Of a DNA stretch of 64,000 nucleotides, positions 1 through 8,083 are shown one piece after another; positions within the stretch are counted from its first letter, which is position 1; each line of letters starts with the position of its first letter. The notes under the pieces were generated by a model. The model was not told the origin of the DNA. It saw only the letters and a list, made by a program, of their open reading frames with translations, and made no database searches. The stretch spans positions 248,001 through 312,000 of the forward strand of contig NZ_WKJJ01000005.1 in NCBI RefSeq assembly GCF_009674485.1, read 5' to 3'. Source of the DNA: Pseudoduganella rivuli. GTDB taxonomy: Bacteria; Pseudomonadota; Gammaproteobacteria; Burkholderiales; Burkholderiaceae_D. A program made the position numbers and the translations under genes.

Positions 1-68
1 ATCAGAACCGCCAGCGCGGTCCAGGCGAGGCATGCGGCGCGGCACAGGAATGGGGGGCAGGGTGGCAT
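1..68 (-). CDS. Possible exported protein, N-terminal fragment at window edge
   Basis: An ATG read on the minus strand at 68 is preceded by GGAG about seven bases upstream and opens a frame that runs off the left edge. The 22 or so codons seen encode a short, cysteine-containing hydrophobic stretch rich in Ala, Leu and Cys (begins MPPCPPF, later AWTALAVL). It could be a signal peptide or a first membrane segment. Too little is visible to name a family, and a chance frame cannot be excluded. Confidence 0.3.
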   Translation of the reverse strand, partial: MPPCPPFLCRAACLAWTALAVL

Positions 69-191
69 GGCGGACTCCGTGTGGGAACGGATGCCGCAGT
101 TTCCATGCCAGTGGTTCTTGAAGCTGATAAATCACGTACTTCACTGCACGCCGGCGCCGCTGCATGGGCTGATGTCAAGTTGTCCGACGCC

Positions 192-671
192 TCAGCCCTC
201 CGGCTGGACGCCATACAGTTCCGTATGGCCAAAGCCAATGCTGTAATCGAGCAGGGAAATCACGGCCGGTACGATGCGCAGAAACAGCAATCCGGGCCAG
301 GGCAGCGTCCCCGCATCCGGGACGAACGTTGTGATCTGCGGGAACTTGCGCAGGAAAGCCTGCTCGATGCGTTCGATCTCGTCCTTGCCTTGCACGAATT
401 CAGCGGTTCCTCCGAAAGACAGGCCCCGGATCCGGCGCCAGTCGTCGTAGTCGAGATTGATGGTCGCGGAGACCTTGTTGTTCTGCTGGATATTGGTGGC
501 TTTCTGGCTGCCCAGGCCGACACCTGCGTACAGTGTCAATCCGTCGTGGATATAGCTGACGGTCGTGGCCTGCGGGTAGCCGTCAGGCCGCACGGTCGCC
601 AGTGTCATGTCGCGGCCTTGTTGCAGAATGTCGAGCACGCGCGTGCGGGCTGCCGGGGTGAAATGTTCCAT
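192..671 (-). CDS. Pyridoxamine 5'-phosphate oxidase family protein
   Basis: A 159-residue protein of the PNPOx-like split-barrel flavin-binding fold. The N-terminal block with LATVRPDGYPQ at about residues 23-33 is the typical beta-strand opening of this family, and the Lys/Asn-rich KATNIQQNNKVSATI block matches the region that shapes the FMN pocket. I chose ATG 671 because GGAGG lies five bases upstream; an in-frame extension to 740 has no such site. Family members of this size bind FMN, F420 or heme, and the substrate cannot be read from sequence. It diverges from hsp20 and shares with it a mirror-image FNR-type promoter region, so induction at low oxygen is likely. A metabolic role in vitamin B6 synthesis is unlikely because the protein is shorter than true PdxH. 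Confidence 0.85.
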   Translation of the reverse strand: MEHFTPAARTRVLDILQQGRDMTLATVRPDGYPQATTVSYIHDGLTLYAGVGLGSQKATNIQQNNKVSATINLDYDDWRRIRGLSFGGTAEFVQGKDEIERIEQAFLRKFPQITTFVPDAGTLPWPGLLFLRIVPAVISLLDYSIGFGHTELYGVQPEG

Positions 672-772
672 ATGGCCTCCAGGATTGAATGCAATGGATG
701 GCGCGCTGCGGCGTTGTCCGGTCTGCCCGCCGCCGGCCATCGGATGCCGGCGATGCTGGTCCGGCGCAAGTC

Positions 773-814
773 ATACTAGGGAGTGTACCCTGAAAGTTAA
801 ATGATCCAGATCAA
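773..814 (-). promoter_or_regulatory. FNR/ANR-type promoter of the PPOX gene
   Basis: Read on the minus strand, TTGAT-CTGG-ATCAT (801-814) matches the FNR consensus TTGATNNNNATCAA at 9 of 10 fixed positions. A TAGTAT -10-like hexamer lies at 773-778, so the box centre (807.5) would sit at about -41.5 from a start near 766, the class II activator position. The predicted leader to ATG 671 is about 95 bases. Positions are seen directly; binding by an FNR/ANR protein is inferred. Confidence 0.7.
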
Positions 815-885
815 ATGCGGGACCAATTGCCGCTTGTCATGGCCTGAAAAGACGGGCTGCTTCGCGACCGCAATCTGCGATGAAT

Positions 886-927
886 TTGACTTGGATCATT
901 TAACTCTTTTGTCTGCCTCAATATGAT
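886..927 (+). promoter_or_regulatory. FNR/ANR-type promoter of hsp20-adh
   Basis: TTGAC-TTGG-ATCAT (886-899) matches the FNR consensus at 8 of 10 fixed positions. It is followed after the same 22-base interval as in the divergent promoter by TATGAT (922-927), a 5/6 match to TATAAT. The box centre at 892.5 lies 41.5 bases before the predicted start near 934. The box belongs to a 21-bp arm (884-904) that is nearly the exact reverse complement of 796-816. Confidence 0.75.
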
Positions 928-940
928 GTTTTTAGCCGAA

Positions 941-971
941 GGAGCAGGTGTCCTGTTCCTGGCGGAGCAGG
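941..971 (+). promoter_or_regulatory. Competing hairpins in the hsp20 leader
   Basis: GGAGCAGG occurs at 941-948 and again at 964-971, and the stretch between contains CCTGTTCC (952-959), complementary to both except for one G-U pair. Two mutually exclusive 8-bp hairpins with 3- and 4-base loops can therefore form just after the predicted transcription start. Neither covers the GAGGA site at 1009-1013, so any regulatory effect is conjecture. Confidence 0.35.
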
Positions 972-1018
972 GCGCTGTGCCCGATTGACCAACCGTAGAT
1001 TGAACAGTGAGGACTATC

Positions 1019-1465
1019 ATGGCAAATAACCTGACACGCTTTGATCCATTTGCGGAAATTGCGCGATTCGACCCCTTCAACGGTATCGATGAGTGGATGC
1101 GCGACTTCAGCCTGCGCCCTGCGCTGCGCGACTTCCGGCCCGAGCCGCGCATCAAGCTCGATGTGTCCGAGAGCGATACCGCGTACACCGTGAAGGCGGA
1201 AATTCCCGGCGTGAAAAAGGAAGACATCAAGGTCGATGTCGAAGGGAGCCAGGTATCCATCTGCGCGGAACTGAAGCAGGAAAGCGAGGAAAAGCACGGC
1301 AAGCTGCTGCGCACCGAGCGCTACTACGGTGAACAGCGGCGCACCTTCAACCTCGCGCATGACATCGATGATGGAAAAGTCGTGGCCAGGTACGCCGAAG
1401 GCGTGCTGGAACTGACCTTGCCCAAGAAGGCGGGCAAGGCGTCCAAGCACGTGACCATCAACTAA
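1019..1465 (+). CDS. Small heat shock protein, Hsp20/alpha-crystallin family
   Basis: A 148-residue cytosolic chaperone that holds unfolding proteins without ATP. The alpha-crystallin domain spans about residues 44-136 and ends in the family signature A-x(n)-GVLELTLPK; the N-terminal arm is aromatic (RFDPF repeated at 7-11 and 16-20), as usual for oligomer assembly. A short tail ending KHVTIN carries an I-x-N variant of the C-terminal I-x-I anchor. Start ATG 1019 has GAGGA five bases upstream; an in-frame GTG at 1007 is less favourable. It lies 29 bases upstream of an alcohol dehydrogenase, probably in one transcript, behind an FNR-type promoter rather than an obvious heat shock promoter. In Burkholderia an Hsp20 gene is part of a low-oxygen-activated locus, which fits this setting. 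Confidence 0.95.
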   Translation: MANNLTRFDPFAEIARFDPFNGIDEWMRDFSLRPALRDFRPEPRIKLDVSESDTAYTVKAEIPGVKKEDIKVDVEGSQVSICAELKQESEEKHGKLLRTERYYGEQRRTFNLAHDIDDGKVVARYAEGVLELTLPKKAGKASKHVTIN

Positions 1466-1494
1466 GGCGCGCCGGCAAGGCCAGCGGGATAGCC

Positions 1495-2529
1495 ATGCCA
1501 ATGCCGGACAGGAACTGCACGCAAGGCGACGCCATGCTGGCCATGCAATTGGTGGCGCCGGGCGTACCGTTGCGCGCGGTGCACCTGCCGGTGCCGGCGC
1601 CGCTGGCAGGGCAGGTGCTGTTGCGGGTGGAAGCCTGCGGGGTTTGCCGCACCGACCTGCATTTACTCGATGGCGAGGTGGCGGCAGCCTGTCCCGTGGT
1701 ACCGGGCCATGAAGTGGTGGGCCGGGTTGCCGGGCTGGGGCCTGGCGTTACAGGGCTGCGTGCCGGCGACCTGGTCGGCGCCGGGTGGCTGGCAGGCGCG
1801 TGCGGCGCATGCCGCGCTTGTGCCAGCGGCGCCGAAAACCTGTGCGATGCGATCCGTTTTAACGGTTGCGACAACAATGGCGGCTATGCCGAGTACATGG
1901 TGGCCGCCGCTGACTACACTTACCCGATTCCTCCCGGCTACGACGCGGTCCATGCGGCGCCCCTGCTATGCGCCGGCCTGATCGGTTATCGCACTTATGC
2001 GATGGCGGGCGCGGCGGAGCGGCTGGGGCTGTACGGCTTCGGCGCCGCCGCGCATTTGCTGGCGCAACTGGCGCGCTACGAAGGGCGCCAGGTGTATGCC
2101 TTTACCCGGCCGGGCGACCTGCAGGCGCAGGCGCTTGCGCGCCAGCTCGGCGCGGCATGGGTGGGCGGTTCCGACCAGCCGCCGCCGGTGGCGCTGGACG
2201 CCGCGCTGATTTTCGCGCCGGATGGCGCGCTGGTGCCGCGCGCGCTGGCCGCGGTGCGCAAAGGCGGGGCGGTCATCTGCGGCGGCATCCACATGAGCGA
2301 CATTCCAGCCTTTCCGTATGCCCTGCTGTGGGGCGAACGGACCATCCGCTCGGTGGCCAACCTGACCCGCGCCGACGCCCATGCATTCCTTGCGCTGGCG
2401 GCCCGTTATCCGTTGCGGGCCGAAGTCCAGACCTATCCGTTGGAACAGGCCAATGCCGCGCTGGCCGACCTGCGCGCCGGCAGGGTGCGCGGCGCAGCCG
2501 TGCTGGTGCCCGCCGGCCAGTGCCGGTAG
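1495..2529 (+). CDS. Zinc-dependent alcohol dehydrogenase
   Basis: A 344-residue medium-chain dehydrogenase of the AdhA/AdhP type that interconverts alcohols and aldehydes with NAD(P). Catalytic zinc ligands are visible as Cys51 (CGVCRTDLH) and His72-Glu73 (GHE). The structural zinc site is the four-cysteine set C103, C106, C109 and C117. The nucleotide-binding loop is GFGAAA, a relaxed version of GxGxxG. An in-frame ATG at 1534, where similarity to the family begins, is an alternative start. The gene follows hsp20 by 29 bases and is probably driven by the same FNR-type promoter; an alcohol dehydrogenase induced at low oxygen would serve to reoxidise NADH. A bidirectional terminator follows it. 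Confidence 0.92.
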   Translation: MPMPDRNCTQGDAMLAMQLVAPGVPLRAVHLPVPAPLAGQVLLRVEACGVCRTDLHLLDGEVAAACPVVPGHEVVGRVAGLGPGVTGLRAGDLVGAGWLAGACGACRACASGAENLCDAIRFNGCDNNGGYAEYMVAAADYTYPIPPGYDAVHAAPLLCAGLIGYRTYAMAGAAERLGLYGFGAAAHLLAQLARYEGRQVYAFTRPGDLQAQALARQLGAAWVGGSDQPPPVALDAALIFAPDGALVPRALAAVRKGGAVICGGIHMSDIPAFPYALLWGERTIRSVANLTRADAHAFLALAARYPLRAEVQTYPLEQANAALADLRAGRVRGAAVLVPAGQCR

Positions 2530-2562
2530 TCGCGACTGATCGTTGCCCGCGCGCGCCGCCCA

Positions 2563-2607
2563 TGAAAAAAAACCCGAAGGCCGTTACCGGCTTTCGGGGT
2601 TCGGTTT
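2563..2607. terminator. Bidirectional terminator between adh and actP
   Basis: A hairpin with arms AACCCGAAGGCCG (2571-2583) and CGGCTTTCGGGGTT (2588-2601) is flanked by eight A on its left and TTTT on its right. It can thus end transcription of the plus-strand adh and of the minus-strand actP, which converge here. Confidence 0.75.
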
Positions 2608-2633
2608 TACGGAGGATGGTGCCTTACCGGCGC

Positions 2634-4301
2634 TTAATGCGCGCTGGCTGCCGCCGCGCCGATACCGGTTTCCGAACGCACTTCCTGCGCCTCGAATCCG
2701 GCCCGGTCAATCGCGGCGCGCGGGCTCTTGTCCAGCACCGAGACCAGCCAGATGCCGACGAAGCCCACGGTCATCGAGAACAGCGCCGGCGACGTGTACG
2801 GGAAGATGGCTTGCGCGTTATGGAACACGTCGACCCACACCGACTTCGACAGCACGGTCAGGGTCACGGCCGTGAACAGGCCGAGGAAGCCGCCGACGGT
2901 GGCGCCACGCGTCGTGCATTTGCTCCACAGGACCGACATGAACAGCACGGGGAAGTTGGCGGAGGCGGCGATGGCGAAGGCCAGCGACACCATGAAGGCG
3001 ACGTTCTGTTTCTCGAACACGATGCCCAGCAGCACGGCAATGACGCCGAGCACGATGGTGGTGAACTTCGAGACGCGTAATTCGCTGCCCGGGGCGGGGC
3101 GGCCCTTCTTGATCACCGTCGCATACAGGTCATGCGACACCGCCGATGCGCCGGACAAGGTCAGGCCGGCCACCACGGCCAGGATGGTGGCGAACGCCAC
3201 GGCGGAAATGAAACCGAGGAAGATGTCGCCGCCGACGGCTTTCGCCAGGTGCACGGCCGCCATGTTGTCACCGCCCAGCAGCTTGCCCGCGGCATCCTTG
3301 AAGCCCGGGTTGGTGCCGACCAGCACGATGGCGCCGAAGCCGATGATGAACACCAGCGCATAGAAATAGCCGATCCACGTGGTGGCCCACAGCACCGACT
3401 TGCGCGCTTCCTTGGCGTTTGGCACGGTGAAGAAGCGCATCAGGATGTGCGGCAGGCCGGCGGTGCCGAACATCAGCGCCATGCCGAACGAGATGCCCGA
3501 GATCGGGTCCTTGATGAAGCCGCCCGGACCCATGATGGCGTCTTTTTTCGCGTGCACTTCGACGGCGTTGGCGAACAGCGCCGACAAGCTGAAGTTATAC
3601 ATCGACAGCACGGAGAACGCCATGAAGCTGGTGCCGGCCAGCAGCAGTACAGCCTTGATGATCTGCACCCACGTGGTGGCGGTCATGCCGCCGAACAGCA
3701 CGTACACCATCATCAGCACGCCGACCAGTACCACGGCGACGTAGTAATCCAGGCCGAACAGCAGTTTGATCAACTGGCCCGCGCCGACCATCTGCGCGAT
3801 CAGGTAGAACAGCACGGTGACCAGCGTGCCGGACGCGGCGAACATGCGCACCGGCTTTTGCGCGAAGCGGTACGCGGCAACGTCGGCGAACGTGAAGCGG
3901 CCCAGGTTGCGCAGCCGTTCGGCCATCAGGAAGGTCAGCACGGGCCAGCCCACCAGGAAGCCGATCGCATAGATCAGGCCATCGAAGCCGTTGGCAAACA
4001 CGGCGGCGGAAATGCCGAGGAAGGACGCGGCCGACATGAAGTCGCCGGCAATCGCCAGGCCATTCTGGAAGCCGGTGATACCGCCGCCGGCCGTATAGAA
4101 ATCGGACGCAGAGCGGGTGCGCTTGGCGGCTTGCTTGGTGATGAACAGCGTCAGCAGCACGAACGCCGCAAACATGATGATCGCGGTCCAGTTGGTGGCT
4201 TGCTTGGTGGCTTGGCCGAGGTCGGGGGCTGCCACGGCGGTGCCGGCCAGCAAGGCCAGCACTGCCGTCATGGTGGCGCGGGAGAGCGTGAAGATGTTCA
4301 T
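2634..4301 (-). CDS. actP: Cation/acetate symporter ActP
   Basis: A 555-residue member of the sodium/solute symporter family, close to the 549 residues of E. coli ActP. It has a cleavable-looking N-terminus (hydrophobic run ending AVAAPDLG), then the long periplasmic/TM1 junction, and the family block [20 protein letters not shown] in which solute and sodium ligands lie. About 13 membrane spans are visible. The product would take up acetate and other short monocarboxylates for assimilation. Its ATG overlaps the stop of the upstream DUF485 gene by four bases, the standard yjcH-actP arrangement. It sits beside the wax-ester operon, which consumes acetyl-CoA-derived acyl chains; that link is contextual only. 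Confidence 0.93.
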   Translation of the reverse strand: MNIFTLSRATMTAVLALLAGTAVAAPDLGQATKQATNWTAIIMFAAFVLLTLFITKQAAKRTRSASDFYTAGGGITGFQNGLAIAGDFMSAASFLGISAAVFANGFDGLIYAIGFLVGWPVLTFLMAERLRNLGRFTFADVAAYRFAQKPVRMFAASGTLVTVLFYLIAQMVGAGQLIKLLFGLDYYVAVVLVGVLMMVYVLFGGMTATTWVQIIKAVLLLAGTSFMAFSVLSMYNFSLSALFANAVEVHAKKDAIMGPGGFIKDPISGISFGMALMFGTAGLPHILMRFFTVPNAKEARKSVLWATTWIGYFYALVFIIGFGAIVLVGTNPGFKDAAGKLLGGDNMAAVHLAKAVGGDIFLGFISAVAFATILAVVAGLTLSGASAVSHDLYATVIKKGRPAPGSELRVSKFTTIVLGVIAVLLGIVFEKQNVAFMVSLAFAIAASANFPVLFMSVLWSKCTTRGATVGGFLGLFTAVTLTVLSKSVWVDVFHNAQAIFPYTSPALFSMTVGFVGIWLVSVLDKSPRAAIDRAGFEAQEVRSETGIGAAAASAH

Positions 4302-4645
4302 GCCGCGGCCTCGACTGGCTCAGTGGCCGCAGCGGCATTCTTGTGGATGGCCTCGGTCAGCGCATCGAATTCGCGGTTGGCGCGGCGCACGTAGATGCCC
4401 GTGATGGCGACGGTAAACACGATCACGAACAAGCCGATCGGCACGCCGCGCGACATGACGCCTTCGCCGATCTTCGCCGCCATGAAGGGCTTGTCGAACG
4501 CGTTCAGCGCGGTAAAGCCGTAATAGACGATCATCACGGCCCACGCCAGCGTCCAGCTGTAGCGGGAACGGGTTTTGACCAGCTTCTGGTAATTGGGGTC
4601 AGCCTTGACCCGCTGCACAATGTCTTGTTCCACTTTCGTCTCCAT
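4298..4645 (-). CDS. DUF485 membrane protein, YjcH-like
   Basis: A 115-residue inner membrane protein with two hydrophobic spans ([19 protein letters not shown] and [20 protein letters not shown]) separated by a short charged loop, as in the DUF485/YjcH family that nearly always accompanies ActP. The start at ATG 4645 (METKVEQ) is chosen because similarity begins here; the frame can be opened to 4816 but that stretch is arginine-rich and overlaps nothing sensible. The ribosome site is weak (AAAGAA). It is translationally coupled to actP through an ATGA overlap. Its role in acetate transport is not settled; a subunit or assembly factor of the symporter is the usual guess. Confidence 0.88.
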   Translation of the reverse strand: METKVEQDIVQRVKADPNYQKLVKTRSRYSWTLAWAVMIVYYGFTALNAFDKPFMAAKIGEGVMSRGVPIGLFVIVFTVAITGIYVRRANREFDALTEAIHKNAAAATEPVEAAA

Positions 4646-4721
4646 TTCTTTGATCGGCCCGCTGGCTGATGCGGTGCGGGCATGGAGCGAATCGTAAGTG
4701 CGGTTGCTTACCCTTTGCTTA

Positions 4722-6083
4722 CTACGGACTTCCCAGTTCCGCCAGCGCGACGGCGGCGCCTTCGTGCTCCGGCGCCAGTTCGCGCGTGGCTTCCTCCAGT
4801 TCATCGAATGCGGCATAAGTCAGTTCCATCAGACGCTCCGGGTCGGGCACCTGCTCCTTGTCCACGAACAGCGCCAGCTGGATCTGCCCGGCGTACGAAA
4901 TGAACGCCAGCCCCACGCCCAGCTTGCCCGCCTGCGGCACCCAGCAGATCAGGTCCGTCATGCGCGAACCGGCCAGGTAGCGCCGCCCGCCCGGGCCCTC
5001 GATATTGGTCAGCACCACGGATCCCTTGGACGTGAACAGGTTCAGTGCGAAGTGCTGCAAGGCGGTCGGCAGGCAGCCGGCGATCGACAGGAACGCCATG
5101 GTGGCGCGCGGCTGGTGCGAGCGCTTGATGGCCGTCATGCGCGCGCTCGACTGTTGCAGCCGCGTGACGGCGTCGCCGACATTGGTCGGCAGGTCGACCG
5201 CGACCAGGCCGAATTCATTCCCGAGCTGGAAGGCGTTGGCTTTTTCGCGCAGGTTGAACGTGACGGCGGCGCGCAGCGCGCGGCCATCGACGTGCTGGCC
5301 GCGCTGCTCCAGGTAAGTGCGCAGCGCGCCGGAGACGGCCGCCACCCATACATCGTTCAACGTCACGCCCATGCGCTTGCTCATGGCGCGCACCCGTTCC
5401 ATTTGCAGCGGCGGCAGCCACACCAGCTGCTTCTCGCCATACATGCGGTTTTTCAGCGGCGTGCGCGCATCGGGCCACAGCATCGACAGGCGCGTGACGT
5501 GGAACGCGATCTTGAGGTTGGAGATGCCGCGCACCAGCGCCGAGCAGACGGCGTTCTGCACCACGGAGGCGCGGTGTGGATGGTCGGCCGGCGACGGCGT
5601 GCGGCAATGCAGGCCGTTGTCGTCGGTCAGGTGGTTCAGCACGTGCACCAGTCCCAGCCCGTCGGTGATGCAGTGGTGCACGCGGAACACGATGGCGTGG
5701 CCGCCGTTGACGCGGTCCAGCACCGTCATGTGCCACAGCGGACGGCCGCCGGCCAGCGGCAGGTGGGCCAGCCGCGTCAGGTGGCCCTGCAGCGCATCGC
5801 GGCTGACGTCCTGCGCCATCTTTTCCAGCTTGATGTGGTCCGTGATGTTGAAGTGCTGGTCTTCCACCCAGCGCGGGCGGCCGCGCCGCAATTCGACTTT
5901 CTGCGTGAAGCGCGGATAGTTCGGCAGGCGCTGCGCGATGGTGGACACCAGGCGCTCCATGTCCACCGGGCCTTCGAACAGCAGGATACTGTTGATGACC
6001 ATGATGTTGTTGTCGGTGTCCATGCGATGCCACGCATAGTCGCGCCGTGTCATGGGCGCGGCCGGTTGCGAGTGTTGATTCAT
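4722..6083 (-). CDS. Wax ester synthase/diacylglycerol acyltransferase (WS/DGAT)
   Basis: A 453-residue O-acyltransferase that esterifies fatty alcohols or diacylglycerol with acyl-CoA to make storage lipids. The catalytic HHxxxDG motif is intact as His136-His137-Cys-Ile-Thr-Asp141-Gly. A second conserved region is visible toward the C-terminus (NIEGPGGRRYLAG, and VGLAFISYAGQIQLALFVD), typical of the WS/DGAT C-terminal domain. ATG 6083 follows AAGGAGACAG by about six bases. It is the second gene of a two-gene operon: the fatty acyl-CoA reductase upstream would supply the fatty alcohol, so wax ester is the likely main product. Length and motifs match the Acinetobacter/Marinobacter enzymes. Confidence 0.95.
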   Translation of the reverse strand: MNQHSQPAAPMTRRDYAWHRMDTDNNIMVINSILLFEGPVDMERLVSTIAQRLPNYPRFTQKVELRRGRPRWVEDQHFNITDHIKLEKMAQDVSRDALQGHLTRLAHLPLAGGRPLWHMTVLDRVNGGHAIVFRVHHCITDGLGLVHVLNHLTDDNGLHCRTPSPADHPHRASVVQNAVCSALVRGISNLKIAFHVTRLSMLWPDARTPLKNRMYGEKQLVWLPPLQMERVRAMSKRMGVTLNDVWVAAVSGALRTYLEQRGQHVDGRALRAAVTFNLREKANAFQLGNEFGLVAVDLPTNVGDAVTRLQQSSARMTAIKRSHQPRATMAFLSIAGCLPTALQHFALNLFTSKGSVVLTNIEGPGGRRYLAGSRMTDLICWVPQAGKLGVGLAFISYAGQIQLALFVDKEQVPDPERLMELTYAAFDELEEATRELAPEHEGAAVALAELGSP

Positions 6084-6149
6084 TGATGCTGTCTCCTTGG
6101 CCGCGCTGCTTATCGTGTGGTCTTCGTGCCGCGTCGGCTGTTGCTGTGA

Positions 6150-7748
6150 TTAGCGCATTTCCAAAGCAGCCGGTGGCGGCGCGGCCACCGGTAGCGGCGT
6201 GGTCTGCGCGGTGACCGCCGCCGTGCTGCAGGCCGGACGGGGCCGCAGCGCATACCGGTTCAGGCCCGTCATGTGGATGCGGCCCAGGTAATCGTTCCAG
6301 TCGATGATGCTGGTGTCGACCGGGTAGCGCCTCAAATCGTCCGGACCGAAGCGGGCCGCCAGCGCCATCAGGCGCGTGTTGTGGAAACGGTATTGCGGCG
6401 CCGTGTAAAACGAAAAGGTGGTGGCCAGCAGCCGCGTCGTGCGCACTTTTTCCAGCGCCGGCGACGGCGCGGCGCCCAGCGCGCGCCGCGCGCCGCTCCA
6501 TGCGCTGGCAGCAAAGCCGCTGGCGCGCAGCATCAGCAGGAAGGCCGGACGGCTCACCACCCTGAAGTCATGCCGGGGCGCGCGGTAGAACAGGCGCTCG
6601 TAATCGCGCCAGTTGCGCCGGGCCTCCGTCACGAAGCGGTCGATCACGCCGCCGACGGAAATCGGGTTGCTCGATCCCGTGCTGCACTGGTAGATGCGGT
6701 GCGCGGCAGGGGCGGCCAGCGCTTCGGCGCCGGCCAGCACGATGGCGTTGGCGACCAGGTCGGCCGGGATGATGTCGACCACCGCGCGCCGCCTGGCGGG
6801 GAAGAAGCTGGTCTTGCCGCGCGCGTAGGCCATCAGGATGGCGTCGGCCACCTTGACGCCTTCGATCCAGCCGGGCGCCGGTTCCTGCAGCGTGCTTTCA
6901 ATGATGGAGGGCCGCACGATGGTCATGGCGCGGCCCCGCATGTGGTGCATGGCCAGCTGCTCGCCCATCCACTTGGTAAACGTGTACGTGTCGTTCCAGC
7001 CGTAATAATGCGCCTCGGCCAGCCCCAGGCTGGTCAGGCGGCGCGCCAGCCGCTGCGGGTCGCCGGTCTCGGCCTTGATCTGCCCGATGCGGTGCCCCAG
7101 GCGCTGCAGCAGGCGTTCCAGGTCATAGTGGCCGCCGGGATGGCGGGGAAGGGCGCCGCGCGCCGGGGCGACATTCTGTTCGTGCATGTCGCCCTTGTGG
7201 TAACCGTTGACGTAGCAGGTCGAAACCTGGATCAGCGGCGCGTGCGCCGCGCGCGCCAGTTCGGCGATGTGGCGCACGCTGAAGGTATTGATGGACAGCG
7301 CCACGTCCAGCGCCTCGCGGAAGTTCACGCTGGCGGCGGAATTGATGATGAGGTCGACGCGGCGCGCCAGCGACGCAAACTCGGACGAGCGCAGGCCGAA
7401 GCCGGGCGCCGTCACGTCGCCCGTGACGCATTCGACACGCTCGGCAAAAAAGCGTTCCAGGAATTGCGGGCGCTCGGCGCGCAGGCGCTCGAACACGGAG
7501 GAGGCGGCCACCTCGCTGTCGAAGCGCGCGCGGGCGTCGACGCCGTCGGCGGCGCGGATCAGCAGGATGATGCCGCCCAGGTCGGGCACGGTGCGGATCA
7601 GCTTTTCCAGCACCACCTTGGCCAGGAAACCGGTGCTGCCGGTGATCAGGACACGCTTGCCGGCCAGGGCGGCATGGACGCTCAGTGGCTGGCTGGGTTG
7701 CTGGCTAAGGGGCTGGCCTGATTGCTGGTCCTGCGGAGCGCAATTCAT
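6150..7748 (-). CDS. Alcohol-forming fatty acyl-CoA reductase
   Basis: A 532-residue extended short-chain dehydrogenase of the FAR (Male_sterile/NAD_binding_4) type, reducing fatty acyl-CoA to fatty alcohol with NADPH. Visible are the dinucleotide-binding loop TGSTGFLA (36-43) and the active-site Tyr255-xxx-Lys259 (YTFTK). A C-terminal sterile-like segment follows from about residue 400. The first 28 residues are Gln/Ser-rich and unlike the family. The gene lies 66 bases upstream of the wax ester synthase on the same strand. A GAGACA ribosome site precedes ATG 7748. This single-protein route from acyl-CoA to alcohol is the one known from Marinobacter-type wax producers. Confidence 0.9.
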   Translation of the reverse strand: MNCAPQDQQSGQPLSQQPSQPLSVHAALAGKRVLITGSTGFLAKVVLEKLIRTVPDLGGIILLIRAADGVDARARFDSEVAASSVFERLRAERPQFLERFFAERVECVTGDVTAPGFGLRSSEFASLARRVDLIINSAASVNFREALDVALSINTFSVRHIAELARAAHAPLIQVSTCYVNGYHKGDMHEQNVAPARGALPRHPGGHYDLERLLQRLGHRIGQIKAETGDPQRLARRLTSLGLAEAHYYGWNDTYTFTKWMGEQLAMHHMRGRAMTIVRPSIIESTLQEPAPGWIEGVKVADAILMAYARGKTSFFPARRRAVVDIIPADLVANAIVLAGAEALAAPAAHRIYQCSTGSSNPISVGGVIDRFVTEARRNWRDYERLFYRAPRHDFRVVSRPAFLLMLRASGFAASAWSGARRALGAAPSPALEKVRTTRLLATTFSFYTAPQYRFHNTRLMALAARFGPDDLRRYPVDTSIIDWNDYLGRIHMTGLNRYALRPRPACSTAAVTAQTTPLPVAAPPPAALEMR

Positions 7749-8043
7749 GGAGTGTCTCGATTGGTATTTTTACAGTAAATGGTGTCAAAAGATTCATGAA
7801 GCATGCCCTCGATGTTAGTTCGGAATGGATGACTGGTCGGCATGTTTGGCATGTTTTGGCGAGCCAAAAGCATGGCCGTGCGAGTCACCGGCCTCGCCGT
7901 CGCTCTGTGCGAACAGGCAGAGACCGTGCGGGAAAGTGGTGGGATAAAGCGAACCGGAAACCACAGTTGTCCGGTGGGGACGCCATGGTGCGCGTGGCGG
8001 GGAGGGGATGTGTGGCGCGCTGTCGGTGGCGCCTTACCGAAAA
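7749..8043. other. Intergenic region upstream of the wax-ester operon
   Basis: No convincing gene is seen. On the minus strand a perfect -35 hexamer TTGACA lies at 7783-7788 with only a weak -10 (TACCAA, 7761-7766). Farther up, 7850-7874 holds an inverted repeat with arms CATGTTTTGGC and GCCAAAAGCATG (one extra base), preceded by a partial direct copy GGCATGTTTGG. This could be a regulator site for the wax operon; it is too far upstream to be part of the core promoter. Confidence 0.4.
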
Positions 8044-8074
8044 ACAGGAGCAGGCGCGCGGCGCCTGCTCCTGT
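8040..8074 (-). terminator. Rho-independent terminator of the sodium/solute symporter gene
   Basis: A perfect 14-bp stem (8044-8057 with 8061-8074, arm ACAGGAGCAGGCGC) with a three-base loop is followed on the minus strand by a run of five T. It lies ten bases after the stop codon of the gene ending at 8084. Confidence 0.85.
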
Positions 8075-8083
8075 ACGAGGACT

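Noticed and set aside
948..998. Short upstream ORF starting GTG 948 in the hsp20 leader
   Set aside because: Only 16 codons, GTG start very close to its GGAG, and no sign of conservation can be judged; kept as a curiosity only.
928..1018. ROSE-type RNA thermometer at the hsp20 ribosome site
   Set aside because: No U(U/C)GCU anti-Shine-Dalgarno segment pairs with the GAGGA at 1009-1013; only upstream hairpins are visible.
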